Below, one piece after another: positions 8,807 to 16,998 of a stretch of DNA of 58,308 bases. Position 1 is the first letter of the stretch. Every line of letters begins with the position of its first letter. The notes under the pieces were generated by a model. It was not told the origin of the DNA, did no database searches, and saw only the letters and a list, made by a program, of their open reading frames with translations. This stretch comes from an uncultured Candidatus Nitrosopumilus sp. (lineage in GTDB: Archaea > Thermoproteota > Nitrososphaeria > Nitrososphaerales > Nitrosopumilaceae). Made by a program: the position numbers and the translations under genes. The DNA is taken from contig CAJQMY010000037.1 of assembly GCA_905479565.1 (NCBI GenBank), positions 1 through 58,308 on the forward strand. The letters run 5' to 3'.

Positions 8807-9583
8807 ATGGACTTACTAGTTGCGTATCAAGATGATCCTGCAGGTCATAACATGGCAAAATTTCTTTCTAAAGAAATGACTCAAGACGGTGATATTTTTT
8901 GTGGAAAGTATTATGATCTTTTAATTATTCCAACACCTGCAATTTCTGCTGATTGGTTAGAAGAAAAATATAATTACGATGGATTTATTTTTCTCTCAAA
9001 ACATGCAGCTGAGTCTGGAGTTTTAGCTTTAACATGCCATAGCACTGGAAATTTTTCAACTGCAAAATTTGGTGGAAATGATAGACAAGTAGCCATTCCA
9101 AAATCTGATTTTCAAAAAACATATCTTCAAACTTTAAAGAAAAAACAATCGCAATTCTCAGATTTTCAAATTACTATAGAGGCAACTCATCATGGACCTA
9201 CAGCACTAACAAAACCATCAATATTTGTAGAAATTGGCACTACTGAAAATCAGTGGACTGATGAGTTTCTCTGTAATTCTGTTGCTGAATTAGTTCATAC
9301 GGTAATGAGCAAACCGATTAAAGAAAATCCTGTGGCAATTTGTTTTGGTGGAACTCATTATCCTTCAAAATTCACAAATGAGTTATTGGATGGAAAATAT
9401 GCACTTGGCACAGTCATTCCTAAACATGCATTGGACAACCTAGATGAAGTTCTTTTTTCTCATATTTTAACTCAAAATAGTACGGCAAAAACTGCTCTTT
9501 TAGATTGGCGTGGATTGGGATCTCACAAACAGAAAATACTTGATCTTTTAAAATTCACAGAACTTGAGGTGATCAAACTATGA
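8807..9583 (+). CDS. dtdA: D-aminoacyl-tRNA deacylase, archaeal DtdA type
   Basis: About 258 residues. It hydrolyses D-amino acids mischarged to tRNA, a zinc-dependent activity in this archaeal/plant family. Family-like features are FIFLSKHAAESGVLALTCHS, TIEATHHGPTAL with its metal-binding histidines, a conserved glutamate in FVEIGTTENQW, and CFGGTHYPSKF. The ATG at 8807 starts the domain directly (MDLLVAYQDDPAGHNMA); the open frame extends 41 codons further upstream over the secE promoter, which I regard as non-coding. It overlaps the following alkyltransferase by 4 bp (ATGA), so the two are co-translated. Confidence 0.93.
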   Translation: MDLLVAYQDDPAGHNMAKFLSKEMTQDGDIFCGKYYDLLIIPTPAISADWLEEKYNYDGFIFLSKHAAESGVLALTCHSTGNFSTAKFGGNDRQVAIPKSDFQKTYLQTLKKKQSQFSDFQITIEATHHGPTALTKPSIFVEIGTTENQWTDEFLCNSVAELVHTVMSKPIKENPVAICFGGTHYPSKFTNELLDGKYALGTVIPKHALDNLDEVLFSHILTQNSTAKTALLDWRGLGSHKQKILDLLKFTELEVIKL

Positions 9584-9879
9584 ATCTTCAACAAAAAATT
9601 TACAAAAAATTACTTGAAGTTCCTAAAGGCCAAATTACCACTTATGGCGAATTGGCAAAATCTGTTGGATTAAAAAATGGCCAACGTGCAGTTGGAAAAA
9701 TAATGAACAAAAACCCTTATCCTGTGATTATTCCCTGCCACAGAGTTGTAATGTCTACTGGAAAAATTGGTGGATATGCATATGGAGAATCTATTAAAAC
9801 TAAGATGCTAAATGATGAAGGAATTGAAATTCAAAACGGTAAAATTGTAGACTTGGAAAATAAGCTTTTTCGATTTTAA
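9580..9879 (+). CDS. ogt: Methylated-DNA--protein-cysteine methyltransferase (short form)
   Basis: A 99-residue DNA-binding domain of the O6-alkylguanine transferase family, which removes alkyl groups from guanine onto its own cysteine. The active-site motif IIPCHRVV is at about residues 50-57 and retains the cysteine, so this is not an alkyltransferase-like ATL. The DNA-binding helix is RAVGKIMNKNP. The usual N-terminal domain is absent, making a minimal form. It is coupled to dtdA through an ATGA overlap; its 3' end overlaps the convergent L19e gene by 4 bp. Confidence 0.93.
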   Translation: MNLQQKIYKKLLEVPKGQITTYGELAKSVGLKNGQRAVGKIMNKNPYPVIIPCHRVVMSTGKIGGYAYGESIKTKMLNDEGIEIQNGKIVDLENKLFRF

Positions 9880-10337
9880 TCTTTTCGTTTTTCTTTAATC
9901 TCTTCCATCAGAGTTCTAAGGTGAGCTTTGTTTCTGACTGTGTTTCCCCCTACTTTCTTGTAAAGAGCCCAGAATTCCGGATTGGTCAAATCTTTTCTAT
10001 CTTTTGCAATTTTTAATAATCGTCTCAACGCTCTAACTTTTGCAACATAGACTTCTTTCTTACCGACTCTTGCACCTTTCCTTCCTTGTTTAGAACCTTG
10101 AGTAGTGCCTCTTTTGTTCCTCTGATCTTTCTTATCATGTGCTCTTCCTTTTGATGTACCTGTAAATGATTTAATTTTAATTGTATTTGCTGTAATGAGA
10201 CTTCTGATATTTTCTCTTGTAATTGCGTCTGCAATATCGTCTAAGTGGTCTGTGTCAAATCTAATCCTGTGAATTCCAACACCCGTGACTCTGGCTGCAA
10301 GTCTTTTTTTAGCCTTAAGATTTACTACCACTTGCAC
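9876..10337 (-). CDS. rpl19e: Ribosomal protein L19e
   Basis: A 153-residue archaeal/eukaryal L19e, highly basic. Diagnostic parts are NLKAKKRLAARVTGVGIHRI, the lysine/arginine-rich middle (DKKDQRNKRGTTQGSKQGRK) and KVRALRRLLKIAKDRKDLTN. Its start overlaps the end of L32e by 23 bp, the two being an operon. In most archaea these two directly precede L18 in the spc operon; here they are 7.3 kb away on the other strand. Confidence 0.96.
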   Translation of the reverse strand: MQVVVNLKAKKRLAARVTGVGIHRIRFDTDHLDDIADAITRENIRSLITANTIKIKSFTGTSKGRAHDKKDQRNKRGTTQGSKQGRKGARVGKKEVYVAKVRALRRLLKIAKDRKDLTNPEFWALYKKVGGNTVRNKAHLRTLMEEIKEKRKD

Positions 10338-10719
10338 TCACTCTCGCATTAAATATTTTAAATTTTTGTTCAATTGCTTTAATTATGATTTCTTTTCTTT
10401 TCTTAGTACCTACACTGTGGCCAAATCTGACACCGTCTTTTTTTGGGTCTAATTTTTCTAAATCATTTAAGTTAAAAACTAAGTTATCTGTAAATCCTGA
10501 GGGATGTAGTCCTCTTGCTTCTTTAGGTCCGCCATATCCAATTTTAACAAGACCTGGACGGCCTCTGCTTTTTTGTTTTCTTTGGTGATGATCAATACCT
10601 TTTGGTTTTCTCCAATTAGTTTGAAGTCTAACATAACGCCAACTTTCTGGTCTTACAAAGTCTGGTTTGTTTTCTTTAACCTTTTGCCTCTTTGCAAGCA
10701 ATTCTTTGTTGATCGTCAT
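10315..10719 (-). CDS. rpl32e: Ribosomal protein L32e
   Basis: A 134-residue large-subunit protein found only in archaea and eukaryotes. Diagnostic stretches are PESWRYVRLQTNWRKPKGID and the GRPGLVKIGYGGPKEARGLH core, followed by the C-terminal HSVGTKKRKEIIIKA. It is the first gene of the L32e-L19e pair and is divergent from the PEPCK gene. Confidence 0.95.
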   Translation of the reverse strand: MTINKELLAKRQKVKENKPDFVRPESWRYVRLQTNWRKPKGIDHHQRKQKSRGRPGLVKIGYGGPKEARGLHPSGFTDNLVFNLNDLEKLDPKKDGVRFGHSVGTKKRKEIIIKAIEQKFKIFNARVSASGSKS

Positions 10720-10820
10720 GAAATTGAGTTTTGAATTTTGGAATAAATACGTTCCTAGACAAGAAAAAATTTTTTATGAGAAAAAGATAATAAGGAAACT
10801 TAGTGTGGATCGGTTATCTT

Positions 10821-10871
10821 ATGATTCAGCCTGGGTTTGATAATGATGTTTCTGGAGGTACAATCCTCTGA
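10821..10871 (+). CDS. Possible 16-residue leader peptide before PEPCK
   Basis: A short ATG frame reads MIQPGFDNDVSGGTIL and ends in TGA at 10869-10871. Its stop overlaps the proposed CTG start of PEPCK (10868-10870) in a CTGA arrangement, like the ATGA overlaps used elsewhere in this window. It may be a coupled leader peptide, the original N-terminus of PEPCK split by a frameshift, or chance. A GGAGGT Shine-Dalgarno sequence lies within its codons 12-13. Confidence 0.35.
   Translation: MIQPGFDNDVSGGTIL
10854..10859 (+). promoter_or_regulatory. Shine-Dalgarno GGAGGT placed for a CTG start
   Basis: A full GGAGGT, rare in this genome where many transcripts look leaderless, lies 8 bp before the CTG at 10868. 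No ATG, GTG or TTG in the PEPCK frame is at a suitable distance. This is the main reason for assigning the CTG as the start codon. Confidence 0.6.
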
Positions 10872-12472
10872 CTCAAGTACTCGGTACTGCAACAACTGAA
10901 AAGTTTTCATCACAATTAACTCAATTTGGAATCAAGCCATCCAAAGTCCACAGAAATCTTAGTGTAGATGATATGGTAAAATTGGCAGTTGAAAGGAAGG
11001 AAGGAGTAATAAATTCTACAGGCTCGCTTTCGGTAAATACTGGCAAATATACTGGTAGATCTCCTGATGACCGTTTTATCGTATATGATGATAAAACTCA
11101 TGATACAATTGACTGGGGACCAATTAACCATCAATTCCCAAGTGGTAAGTTTGAAAAACTCTTTGAAAAAATGAAAGACTTTGTTGATAATAAGGAACTG
11201 TTTGTCTTTGACGGATTTGTAGGAGCTGATCCAGAAACTCGTTTACCAATTAGAGTGATCAATGATCATGTTTGGCAAAGTATGTTTTCAAGTAATTTGT
11301 TTATCCGACCTACTAATGATGAGTTAGAAAAACATGAACCTGAATTTACAATCTTATGTATTAATGACTTTGTTGCAGATCCTAAAATTGATGGAACTAG
11401 AACTGATGTCTTTATTCTAATAGATTTGACAAGAAAAATTGTTTTGATTGGAGGAACAGAATATGCTGGTGAAATGAAAAAATCAATGTTTGGTGTAATG
11501 AATTTTCTTTTGCCTGGTCGCGGCATTTTCCCAATGCATTGTTCTGCAAATATTGGTGATCAAGATGATACTGCTTTATTCTTTGGTTTATCTGGAACTG
11601 GTAAAACTACTCTTTCGGCAGACCCTAATAGAAAATTAATTGGGGATGATGAACATGGATGGTCTGATAATGGTACTTTTAATTTTGAAGGTGGCTGTTA
11701 TGCAAAGTGTATTAACCTAAGTCAAGAAGCAGAACCTGAAATTTGGAATGCAATCAAACCTGGTGCTCTTTTAGAAAATGTTGTATTAAATAATGGCATT
11801 CCAGATTATGACGATAACTCATTAACTGAAAATACTCGTGTTGGTTATCCGCTTGATTATATCCCTGGTGCAGTGATTCCAAGTGTTGGTGGTAATCCTA
11901 AAGTAATTGTATTTTTGACTGCAGATGCATTAGGTGTTTTGCCTCCTGTTTCCAGACTTACAAAAGAAGGCGCCATGTATCACTTCATGTCCGGCTATAC
12001 TAGTAAATTGGCTGGGACAGAAAGAGGAATTAAAGAACCAAAATCGGTATTTTCTCAGTGTTTTGGAGCTCCATTCATGCCTAGACCTGCATCAGTTTAT
12101 GCAAAGCTTCTCGGCGAAAAAATTAATCAACATAATACAGTAGTTTACTTAATCAATACTGGATGGTCCGGTGGTGCATACGGTGTTGGAAAAAGAATAA
12201 AGATCAAATACAGTCGTGCAATGGTGACTGCTGCCCTTTCTGGTGCATTAGACATTGTAAAATACAGGCATGATGATTTATTCAATCTAGATATTCCTAC
12301 TGAAGTCGAGGATGTCCCTTCTGATATTTTGGATCCAAAAAATACTTGGGTTGACAAAGATTCCTATGAACTTTCTGCAAAAAAATTAGCACAAATGTTT
12401 GTTGAAAATTTTGCAAAATTTGAAAATGTTTCATCCGAGATTGTTAATGCTGGCCCTAAAGTTCCAAAATAG
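10868..12472 (+). CDS. pckA: Phosphoenolpyruvate carboxykinase (ATP), probable CTG start
   Basis: Interconverts oxaloacetate and PEP, a gluconeogenic step that feeds from the 3-HP/4-HB carbon fixation cycle in this group. The P-loop GLSGTGKTTL is at about residue 240, with ATP-type motifs FPMHCSANIG and NPKVIVFLTADALGVLPPVS. The first in-frame ATG (10973) would cut off homologous sequence (QFGIKPSKVHRNLSVDD). Upstream in the same frame, no ATG, GTG or TTG exists before the in-frame TGA at about 10844. A CTG at 10868 is 8 bp after a strong GGAGGT (10854-10859) and gives 534 residues, the normal family length. The body is certain; the start is inferred. Confidence 0.9.
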   Translation: MTQVLGTATTEKFSSQLTQFGIKPSKVHRNLSVDDMVKLAVERKEGVINSTGSLSVNTGKYTGRSPDDRFIVYDDKTHDTIDWGPINHQFPSGKFEKLFEKMKDFVDNKELFVFDGFVGADPETRLPIRVINDHVWQSMFSSNLFIRPTNDELEKHEPEFTILCINDFVADPKIDGTRTDVFILIDLTRKIVLIGGTEYAGEMKKSMFGVMNFLLPGRGIFPMHCSANIGDQDDTALFFGLSGTGKTTLSADPNRKLIGDDEHGWSDNGTFNFEGGCYAKCINLSQEAEPEIWNAIKPGALLENVVLNNGIPDYDDNSLTENTRVGYPLDYIPGAVIPSVGGNPKVIVFLTADALGVLPPVSRLTKEGAMYHFMSGYTSKLAGTERGIKEPKSVFSQCFGAPFMPRPASVYAKLLGEKINQHNTVVYLINTGWSGGAYGVGKRIKIKYSRAMVTAALSGALDIVKYRHDDLFNLDIPTEVEDVPSDILDPKNTWVDKDSYELSAKKLAQMFVENFAKFENVSSEIVNAGPKVPK

Positions 12473-12473
12473 A

Positions 12474-14501
12474 TTATCTTCTTTTCAATAGTCCAAATAT
12501 TCCAATCCCAATTAGAAATATGGCAATTATACCAATTTGTTTTTCTGGGATATTTGGCATGTTTATTCTATCATAGTTTCCTTCAAGTGAATTAATTTCT
12601 ATTGTATTAAATGCATTTGATGTATTTCCATTTACTCTGATCTTGGCATCTATCCAATATTTTGAATTTTCATAAATTTCAATTGATGCTTTTTTGTCTG
12701 GTGTTGTAGTTGTCGTAACAGTACTTCCATCTTTGCTGTTTGTTACTAAAATTTTAGTAAAACTCCATTCTTCTGGATGATTAATGTCAAAGTAAAGCAT
12801 TTGATTTTGTTGAGTTACAGAAATTGAACCTTCAGTATAATGCAGTAAGAATGGTATCACATAACGTATATCTTCATGATTGATAAAAATTTTCCCTTCA
12901 TGTTCTCCAAATCTTTTCTCACTCATACTCATTTTTACAAGTAATGTGTCTCCCTCAAGAATATGTGCAAATTTGATAAATTCTGGACCTACAAATTTTA
13001 TATCTAAATTATCCAATGCACCATCTAGTAATCTTAGGTCAAATTTTTGTTCTGCAACTAATTTTTCGGATGAAACATTGATTACGAAATTAGGTGGAAT
13101 TATGACTAATTTTGCATTGTATGCATTTTCAATATCTAATCTTCCGGCCCCTGCTTCATGAATTGAAAACTCTTGATCGTAGGCATCAGATACGTCCTTG
13201 ACCGTAGTCAATAATAGAGATTTAATTTCATGATGATGAAGTTCTGGGTTTTTTTGTAAAAGTAATGCTGCTGCACCACTTACATGAGGGGCAGCATAGC
13301 TTGTTCCACTTGTAAAGTTGTATCCTGCATTATTTTGAGTTGTATTGATGTATGCCCCTGGTGCTACAATTTCTGGTTTGATATAAAATGGTGATACAGG
13401 TCCTCTGGAACTAAAATGAGCAATAAAATCTGGATTATAAAACAGATGCATTATTCCTTTACTGTCTTCTTTTAATGATTCTATAATCTCAAGTCCTTCT
13501 TTTCTATCTATGGACACCACGGGAATTTGTGGTGTATAACCTGTTTCTATAAATTCATGAATTAATTCTCCCAAAAAAATTCCTGGTCTATCGTTGTAAA
13601 TAATTAATGCCTTTGCTCCTACATTTGCAGCATTTTTTTCTTTAATTGAAAAATATAGCAATTCTCCTTCTACATCACTTCCCCTCTCAACAATAGCTAT
13701 TGCATTTTGCGCATCTATTTTTTCAAAATCTTCTATTTTTCCATAACCTGCAAAAACTATCTTTTCTGTAATTCCTTTATCTAATTTCAAAGATCCAACC
13801 ATTGGAATAACTGTATATGGTTTTTCATCAATTTCTAAAGTAGCAATTAAGCTAGAAGTTAGATTGTTATATGTTGCACCTACTGTTACTGATCCAAAAT
13901 TTCTTCCTGGACTGCCAATTGTTTTTAATCCTGGCCCATCATTACCTGCTGCGGTAACAACAAAGATTTCTTTTTCTAATGCCAAATTTACTGCACGGTC
14001 AATTTTTGGATTGGTCTTGTTTACTCCTAAACTGATATTAATAATATCTGCCTCATCCTCAATTGCTTTTTCAATTGCTCTGATGATCAGGTTTGATGAA
14101 ACTCCTTCTCCATCTTCAGAAACTTTGTAAGCTAAAATCTTTGCTTTTGGCGCAATGCCTATAATCTGTCCATCTGCTGCGATTACGCCCGCAACTTGGG
14201 TTCCGTGTCCATTTGTATCAAGCGGTGGTTGTCCTTTTTGTATGAAATTAAATCCTCCGACCACTTTACCGTCCTTTCCCCATCCAAAAAGATCTGGATG
14301 ATTGAAATCGACTCCGGTGTCTATGACCGCAATTTTGATTCCAGAACCATCTATCTCATCTATTCTGGGAATTTCTGTTCCGACAAATGGGACACTTTTT
14401 TGCAAATATGTTCTAAATTCATTTTCAGATTCCAACGGATATGACAAAATAAAAATTCCTAATAGTGCTAATGATAATGAAAAAATTACTAATATTTTCA
14501 C
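12474..14501 (-). CDS. Secreted, C-terminally anchored subtilisin-like serine protease
   Basis: A 675-residue S8-family protease. An N-terminal signal peptide (about residues 1-21) is followed by the catalytic triad: Asp61 in AVIDTGVD, His99 in NGHGTQVAG, and Ser near 399 in SGTSYAAPH. A protease-associated (PA) insert lies between His and Ser (KNAANVGAKALIIYNDRPG). After the catalytic domain come beta-rich C-terminal domains. A final hydrophobic helix (IGIIAIFLIGIGIFGLL) with basic end KRR should hold it in the membrane, facing outside. Little propeptide is present (about residues 22-55). It ends 1 bp from the convergent PEPCK stop. Confidence 0.93.
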   Translation of the reverse strand: MKILVIFSLSLALLGIFILSYPLESENEFRTYLQKSVPFVGTEIPRIDEIDGSGIKIAVIDTGVDFNHPDLFGWGKDGKVVGGFNFIQKGQPPLDTNGHGTQVAGVIAADGQIIGIAPKAKILAYKVSEDGEGVSSNLIIRAIEKAIEDEADIINISLGVNKTNPKIDRAVNLALEKEIFVVTAAGNDGPGLKTIGSPGRNFGSVTVGATYNNLTSSLIATLEIDEKPYTVIPMVGSLKLDKGITEKIVFAGYGKIEDFEKIDAQNAIAIVERGSDVEGELLYFSIKEKNAANVGAKALIIYNDRPGIFLGELIHEFIETGYTPQIPVVSIDRKEGLEIIESLKEDSKGIMHLFYNPDFIAHFSSRGPVSPFYIKPEIVAPGAYINTTQNNAGYNFTSGTSYAAPHVSGAAALLLQKNPELHHHEIKSLLLTTVKDVSDAYDQEFSIHEAGAGRLDIENAYNAKLVIIPPNFVINVSSEKLVAEQKFDLRLLDGALDNLDIKFVGPEFIKFAHILEGDTLLVKMSMSEKRFGEHEGKIFINHEDIRYVIPFLLHYTEGSISVTQQNQMLYFDINHPEEWSFTKILVTNSKDGSTVTTTTTPDKKASIEIYENSKYWIDAKIRVNGNTSNAFNTIEINSLEGNYDRINMPNIPEKQIGIIAIFLIGIGIFGLLKRR

Positions 14502-14579
14502 AAACTTCGTAATTCGTTTAACAAGTAAAAATGAATTGCTTACTAAACCAATAAATTGAATAAATCTTCTAAGTCAAAT

Positions 14580-15200
14580 ATGGGAAAATACACTCTTCCT
14601 GAAATGCCATATGCATATGATGCATTAGAACCTCACATTGATGCAAAAACAATGGAGATTCATCACACAAAACATCATCAAGCATACACTGACAAACTAA
14701 ATGCAGCTCTTGAAGCATGTCCTGCTGATATTCAAGAAAAAGATATCCTTGACATTTTGTCTGATATTAAATCAATACCAGAAGCTCAAAGAGGCGCAAT
14801 TAATTTCAACGGTGGTGGTTATGACAACCATAGGTTATTTTGGAATAACATGAAACCAAATGGGGGCGGAGAACCTGGAGGATCTATTGCTGATGCAATT
14901 ACTGATTCCTTTGGAAGTTTTTCTGACTTCAAAGAGAAATTTTCATCTACTACGGCTGTAATTCAAGGCAGCGGTTGGGGATGGTTAGTATACAATCCTT
15001 CTACATCAAAGGTTGAATACAAATCAATGCCAAACCAAACTAGTCCAAGAACTGAAGGATTAGTGCCATTACTAGGCTGTGATGTATGGGAACATGCATA
15101 CTATCTCAACTACCAAAATAAAAGACCTGTCTATATTGAGGCATGGTGGAACGTTGTAAATTGGGATGAAGTAGAATCAAGATTCTCAAAAGCAAAATAA
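14580..15200 (+). CDS. sodA: Superoxide dismutase, Fe/Mn family
   Basis: About 206 residues, cytoplasmic, converting superoxide to peroxide and oxygen. Metal ligands are visible as His28 (MEIHHTKHH), a histidine in NHRLFW, and Asp and His in LLGCDVWEHAYYLNYQ. The GSGWGWLV motif is present. I chose the ATG at 14580 (MGKYTLPEMPYAYDALEP), which begins at the family's usual N-terminus; the frame has an earlier ATG at 14556. Single gene, divergent from the subtilase. Confidence 0.95.
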   Translation: MGKYTLPEMPYAYDALEPHIDAKTMEIHHTKHHQAYTDKLNAALEACPADIQEKDILDILSDIKSIPEAQRGAINFNGGGYDNHRLFWNNMKPNGGGEPGGSIADAITDSFGSFSDFKEKFSSTTAVIQGSGWGWLVYNPSTSKVEYKSMPNQTSPRTEGLVPLLGCDVWEHAYYLNYQNKRPVYIEAWWNVVNWDEVESRFSKAK

Positions 15201-15300
15201 AGTTAATCTTTATTTTTTTTTATCTTTCTTAATCTATTCTTAGCTGAGTTTTTTAAAATCTATGAATGAATTTATATCCATCAGAAAATGTTTGTTGGAT

Positions 15301-15738
15301 ATGAGTGAAGAACAGGCCGAGCAATTAATGCAACAAATGCAAATGCTTGAAACGTATTTTTCTGATTTATCTCAAAGAGAAGTAACTTTTATGAATATTT
15401 TAAGGGAAGCAGCTGCTTCAATTGAATCGATTCAATCACTTGGTAAAAATCCTGAATCTGAAACTCTGGTTCCAATAGGAATGGGCACGTATGTTCCCAC
15501 AAAAATTTCATCTAATTCTAAAATTGTTTTGAATATCGGTGCAGGAATTGCAGTTGAAAAAGATTTCCCTTCTGCAATTAATTATCTGGAAGCAAGAATT
15601 AAAGAAGTTGAAATTGCCTTACAAGATACTGCAGCAAAAAAACAGGATGCTGCTGCTAGACTAGAGCAAGGCAAAGCACAGATGAATCAAATGATGCAGG
15701 CGATGCAACAGTCAGCACAATCTCCAACTTCTGGATAA
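15301..15738 (+). CDS. pfdA: Prefoldin alpha subunit
   Basis: About 145 residues, a cytosolic chaperone subunit that with six... four beta subunits forms the hexameric jellyfish-shaped prefoldin passing unfolded proteins to the thermosome. Two long coiled-coil helices flank a central beta hairpin (VPIGMGTYVPTKI). The end is glutamine/methionine-rich. The ATG at 15301 (MSEEQAEQLMQQMQMLET) gives the family's length; an in-frame ATG at 15262 adds 13 residues of doubtful value. It ends 3 bp before ftsY, as in many archaea. Confidence 0.92.
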   Translation: MSEEQAEQLMQQMQMLETYFSDLSQREVTFMNILREAAASIESIQSLGKNPESETLVPIGMGTYVPTKISSNSKIVLNIGAGIAVEKDFPSAINYLEARIKEVEIALQDTAAKKQDAAARLEQGKAQMNQMMQAMQQSAQSPTSG

Positions 15739-15741
15739 ACT

Positions 15742-16998
15742 ATGTTTGATAAACTCCGAAGTGCATTCTCTAATGCTGCAAAAAGCCTAGGAGAAAAAGA
15801 ACTCAATGAAAAAGATATTGAAGGTATCTTATTTGAATTAGAAATATCTCTTTTAGAATCTGACGTTGCAACTGAAGTTATCGATTCTATCAAAACTGAT
15901 CTTAAAGAAAAACTAATTGGCTCAAAAGTTGGTAAGAATGAAATTGAAAAATTTGTAAAAGACAGTTTGATTTCGAGTATCTCTACACTATTTGATGTTG
16001 TAGGGGAATACAATCTTTTTAAAAAAATTAATGAAAAAAAGAAACAAGAACAACCTTTTTTGATTTTATTTGTTGGAATTAATGGAACTGGAAAAACTAC
16101 CTCTTTAGCTAAAGTTGCCTATATGTTAAAAGAAGCAAAATATTCTGTTGTTGTTGCGGCGTCTGATACTTTCCGAGCTGGTGCAATTGAACAACTAAGA
16201 GAACATACCAATCGTCTTAATCTAAAATTAGTTGCACAAAATTATAATTCAGATCCTGCAGCTGTTGCACGTGATGCAGTACTGTATGCAAAATCTCACA
16301 AAACTGATGTTGTACTAATTGATACTGCTGGAAGAATGCAGACAAGTGAAAATCTGATGCAACAAATTGCAAAAATCACCAAAGTTGTAAACCCTGACAT
16401 GAAAATTTTTGTAGGTGACTCTTTGGCTGGAAATGACACAGTCAATCAAGCACGTGAATTTCATGCGCATGTAAAATTTGATGCTTCGATTTTAACTAAA
16501 AGTGATGCTGATGCAAGAGGGGGTGCAGCACTATCTATCGTAAAAGTTACATCTACCCCTGTTCTTTATGTTGGAGTTGGACAAGAATACATTGATCTTA
16601 AACCATTTGATAAGAAAACGTTTCTAGAAACTGTTTTCGGTTCGTTAGGTAATGCGAATATTATGAAAACTTCTGAACCAACGCCGGAGCCTGAACCAAC
16701 GCCGGAGCCTGAACCAACATCAGAACTGCAATCTACTTCTGATGATCCATTTGATGGAATCAAAGATGAAGATATTATAACATACTCTGAATTATTTGAT
16801 ATCCCTCTACCTGAAAATGATGTTGATGCGATTAACTTGGGAAATAAGATTCGCCAGTGGATTAGAAATGGTAAACTTAAACCTAGAGTAGCAAATGATG
16901 ATCAACATGATGATGTTGTAGATGAGGAAAAAATGCAAAAACATGATAAGGAAGAACCTAAAAAGAAAAAGCGTAGGTTCGGGTTTTTCAGAAGATGA
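15742..16998 (+). CDS. ftsY: Signal recognition particle receptor FtsY, with C-terminal extension
   Basis: A 418-residue GTPase that receives SRP-ribosome complexes at the membrane. N domain residues 1-95; G domain with P-loop GINGTGKTTS at about 111, DTFRAGAIEQL, DTAGRMQ at about 193, TKSDADARGG at about 251 and GVGQEYIDLKPF. The NG core ends near residue 306. It is followed by about 110 extra residues: a TPEPEP repeat linker, an acidic segment containing a predicted helix (NKIRQWIRNGKLKP) and a very basic end (KKKKRRFGFFRR). In bacteria the acidic domain is N-terminal; here the extension is C-terminal. The stop overlaps argF by 4 bp. Confidence 0.95.
   Translation: MFDKLRSAFSNAAKSLGEKELNEKDIEGILFELEISLLESDVATEVIDSIKTDLKEKLIGSKVGKNEIEKFVKDSLISSISTLFDVVGEYNLFKKINEKKKQEQPFLILFVGINGTGKTTSLAKVAYMLKEAKYSVVVAASDTFRAGAIEQLREHTNRLNLKLVAQNYNSDPAAVARDAVLYAKSHKTDVVLIDTAGRMQTSENLMQQIAKITKVVNPDMKIFVGDSLAGNDTVNQAREFHAHVKFDASILTKSDADARGGAALSIVKVTSTPVLYVGVGQEYIDLKPFDKKTFLETVFGSLGNANIMKTSEPTPEPEPTPEPEPTSELQSTSDDPFDGIKDEDIITYSELFDIPLPENDVDAINLGNKIRQWIRNGKLKPRVANDDQHDDVVDEEKMQKHDKEEPKKKKRRFGFFRR
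16675..16710 (+). repeat. Two 18-bp tandem repeats inside ftsY
   Basis: Two exact copies of gaaccaacgccggagcct (16675-16692 and 16693-16710) followed by a partial third encode the EPTPEP linker after the GTPase core. The repeat is more GC-rich than the surrounding DNA and is a likely length-variable site. Confidence 0.85.

Noticed and set aside
11934-12143. Overlapping frames within pckA, ferredoxin, SOD and ribosomal genes
   Set aside because: They are shadows in other frames of strongly supported genes and show no motif of their own.
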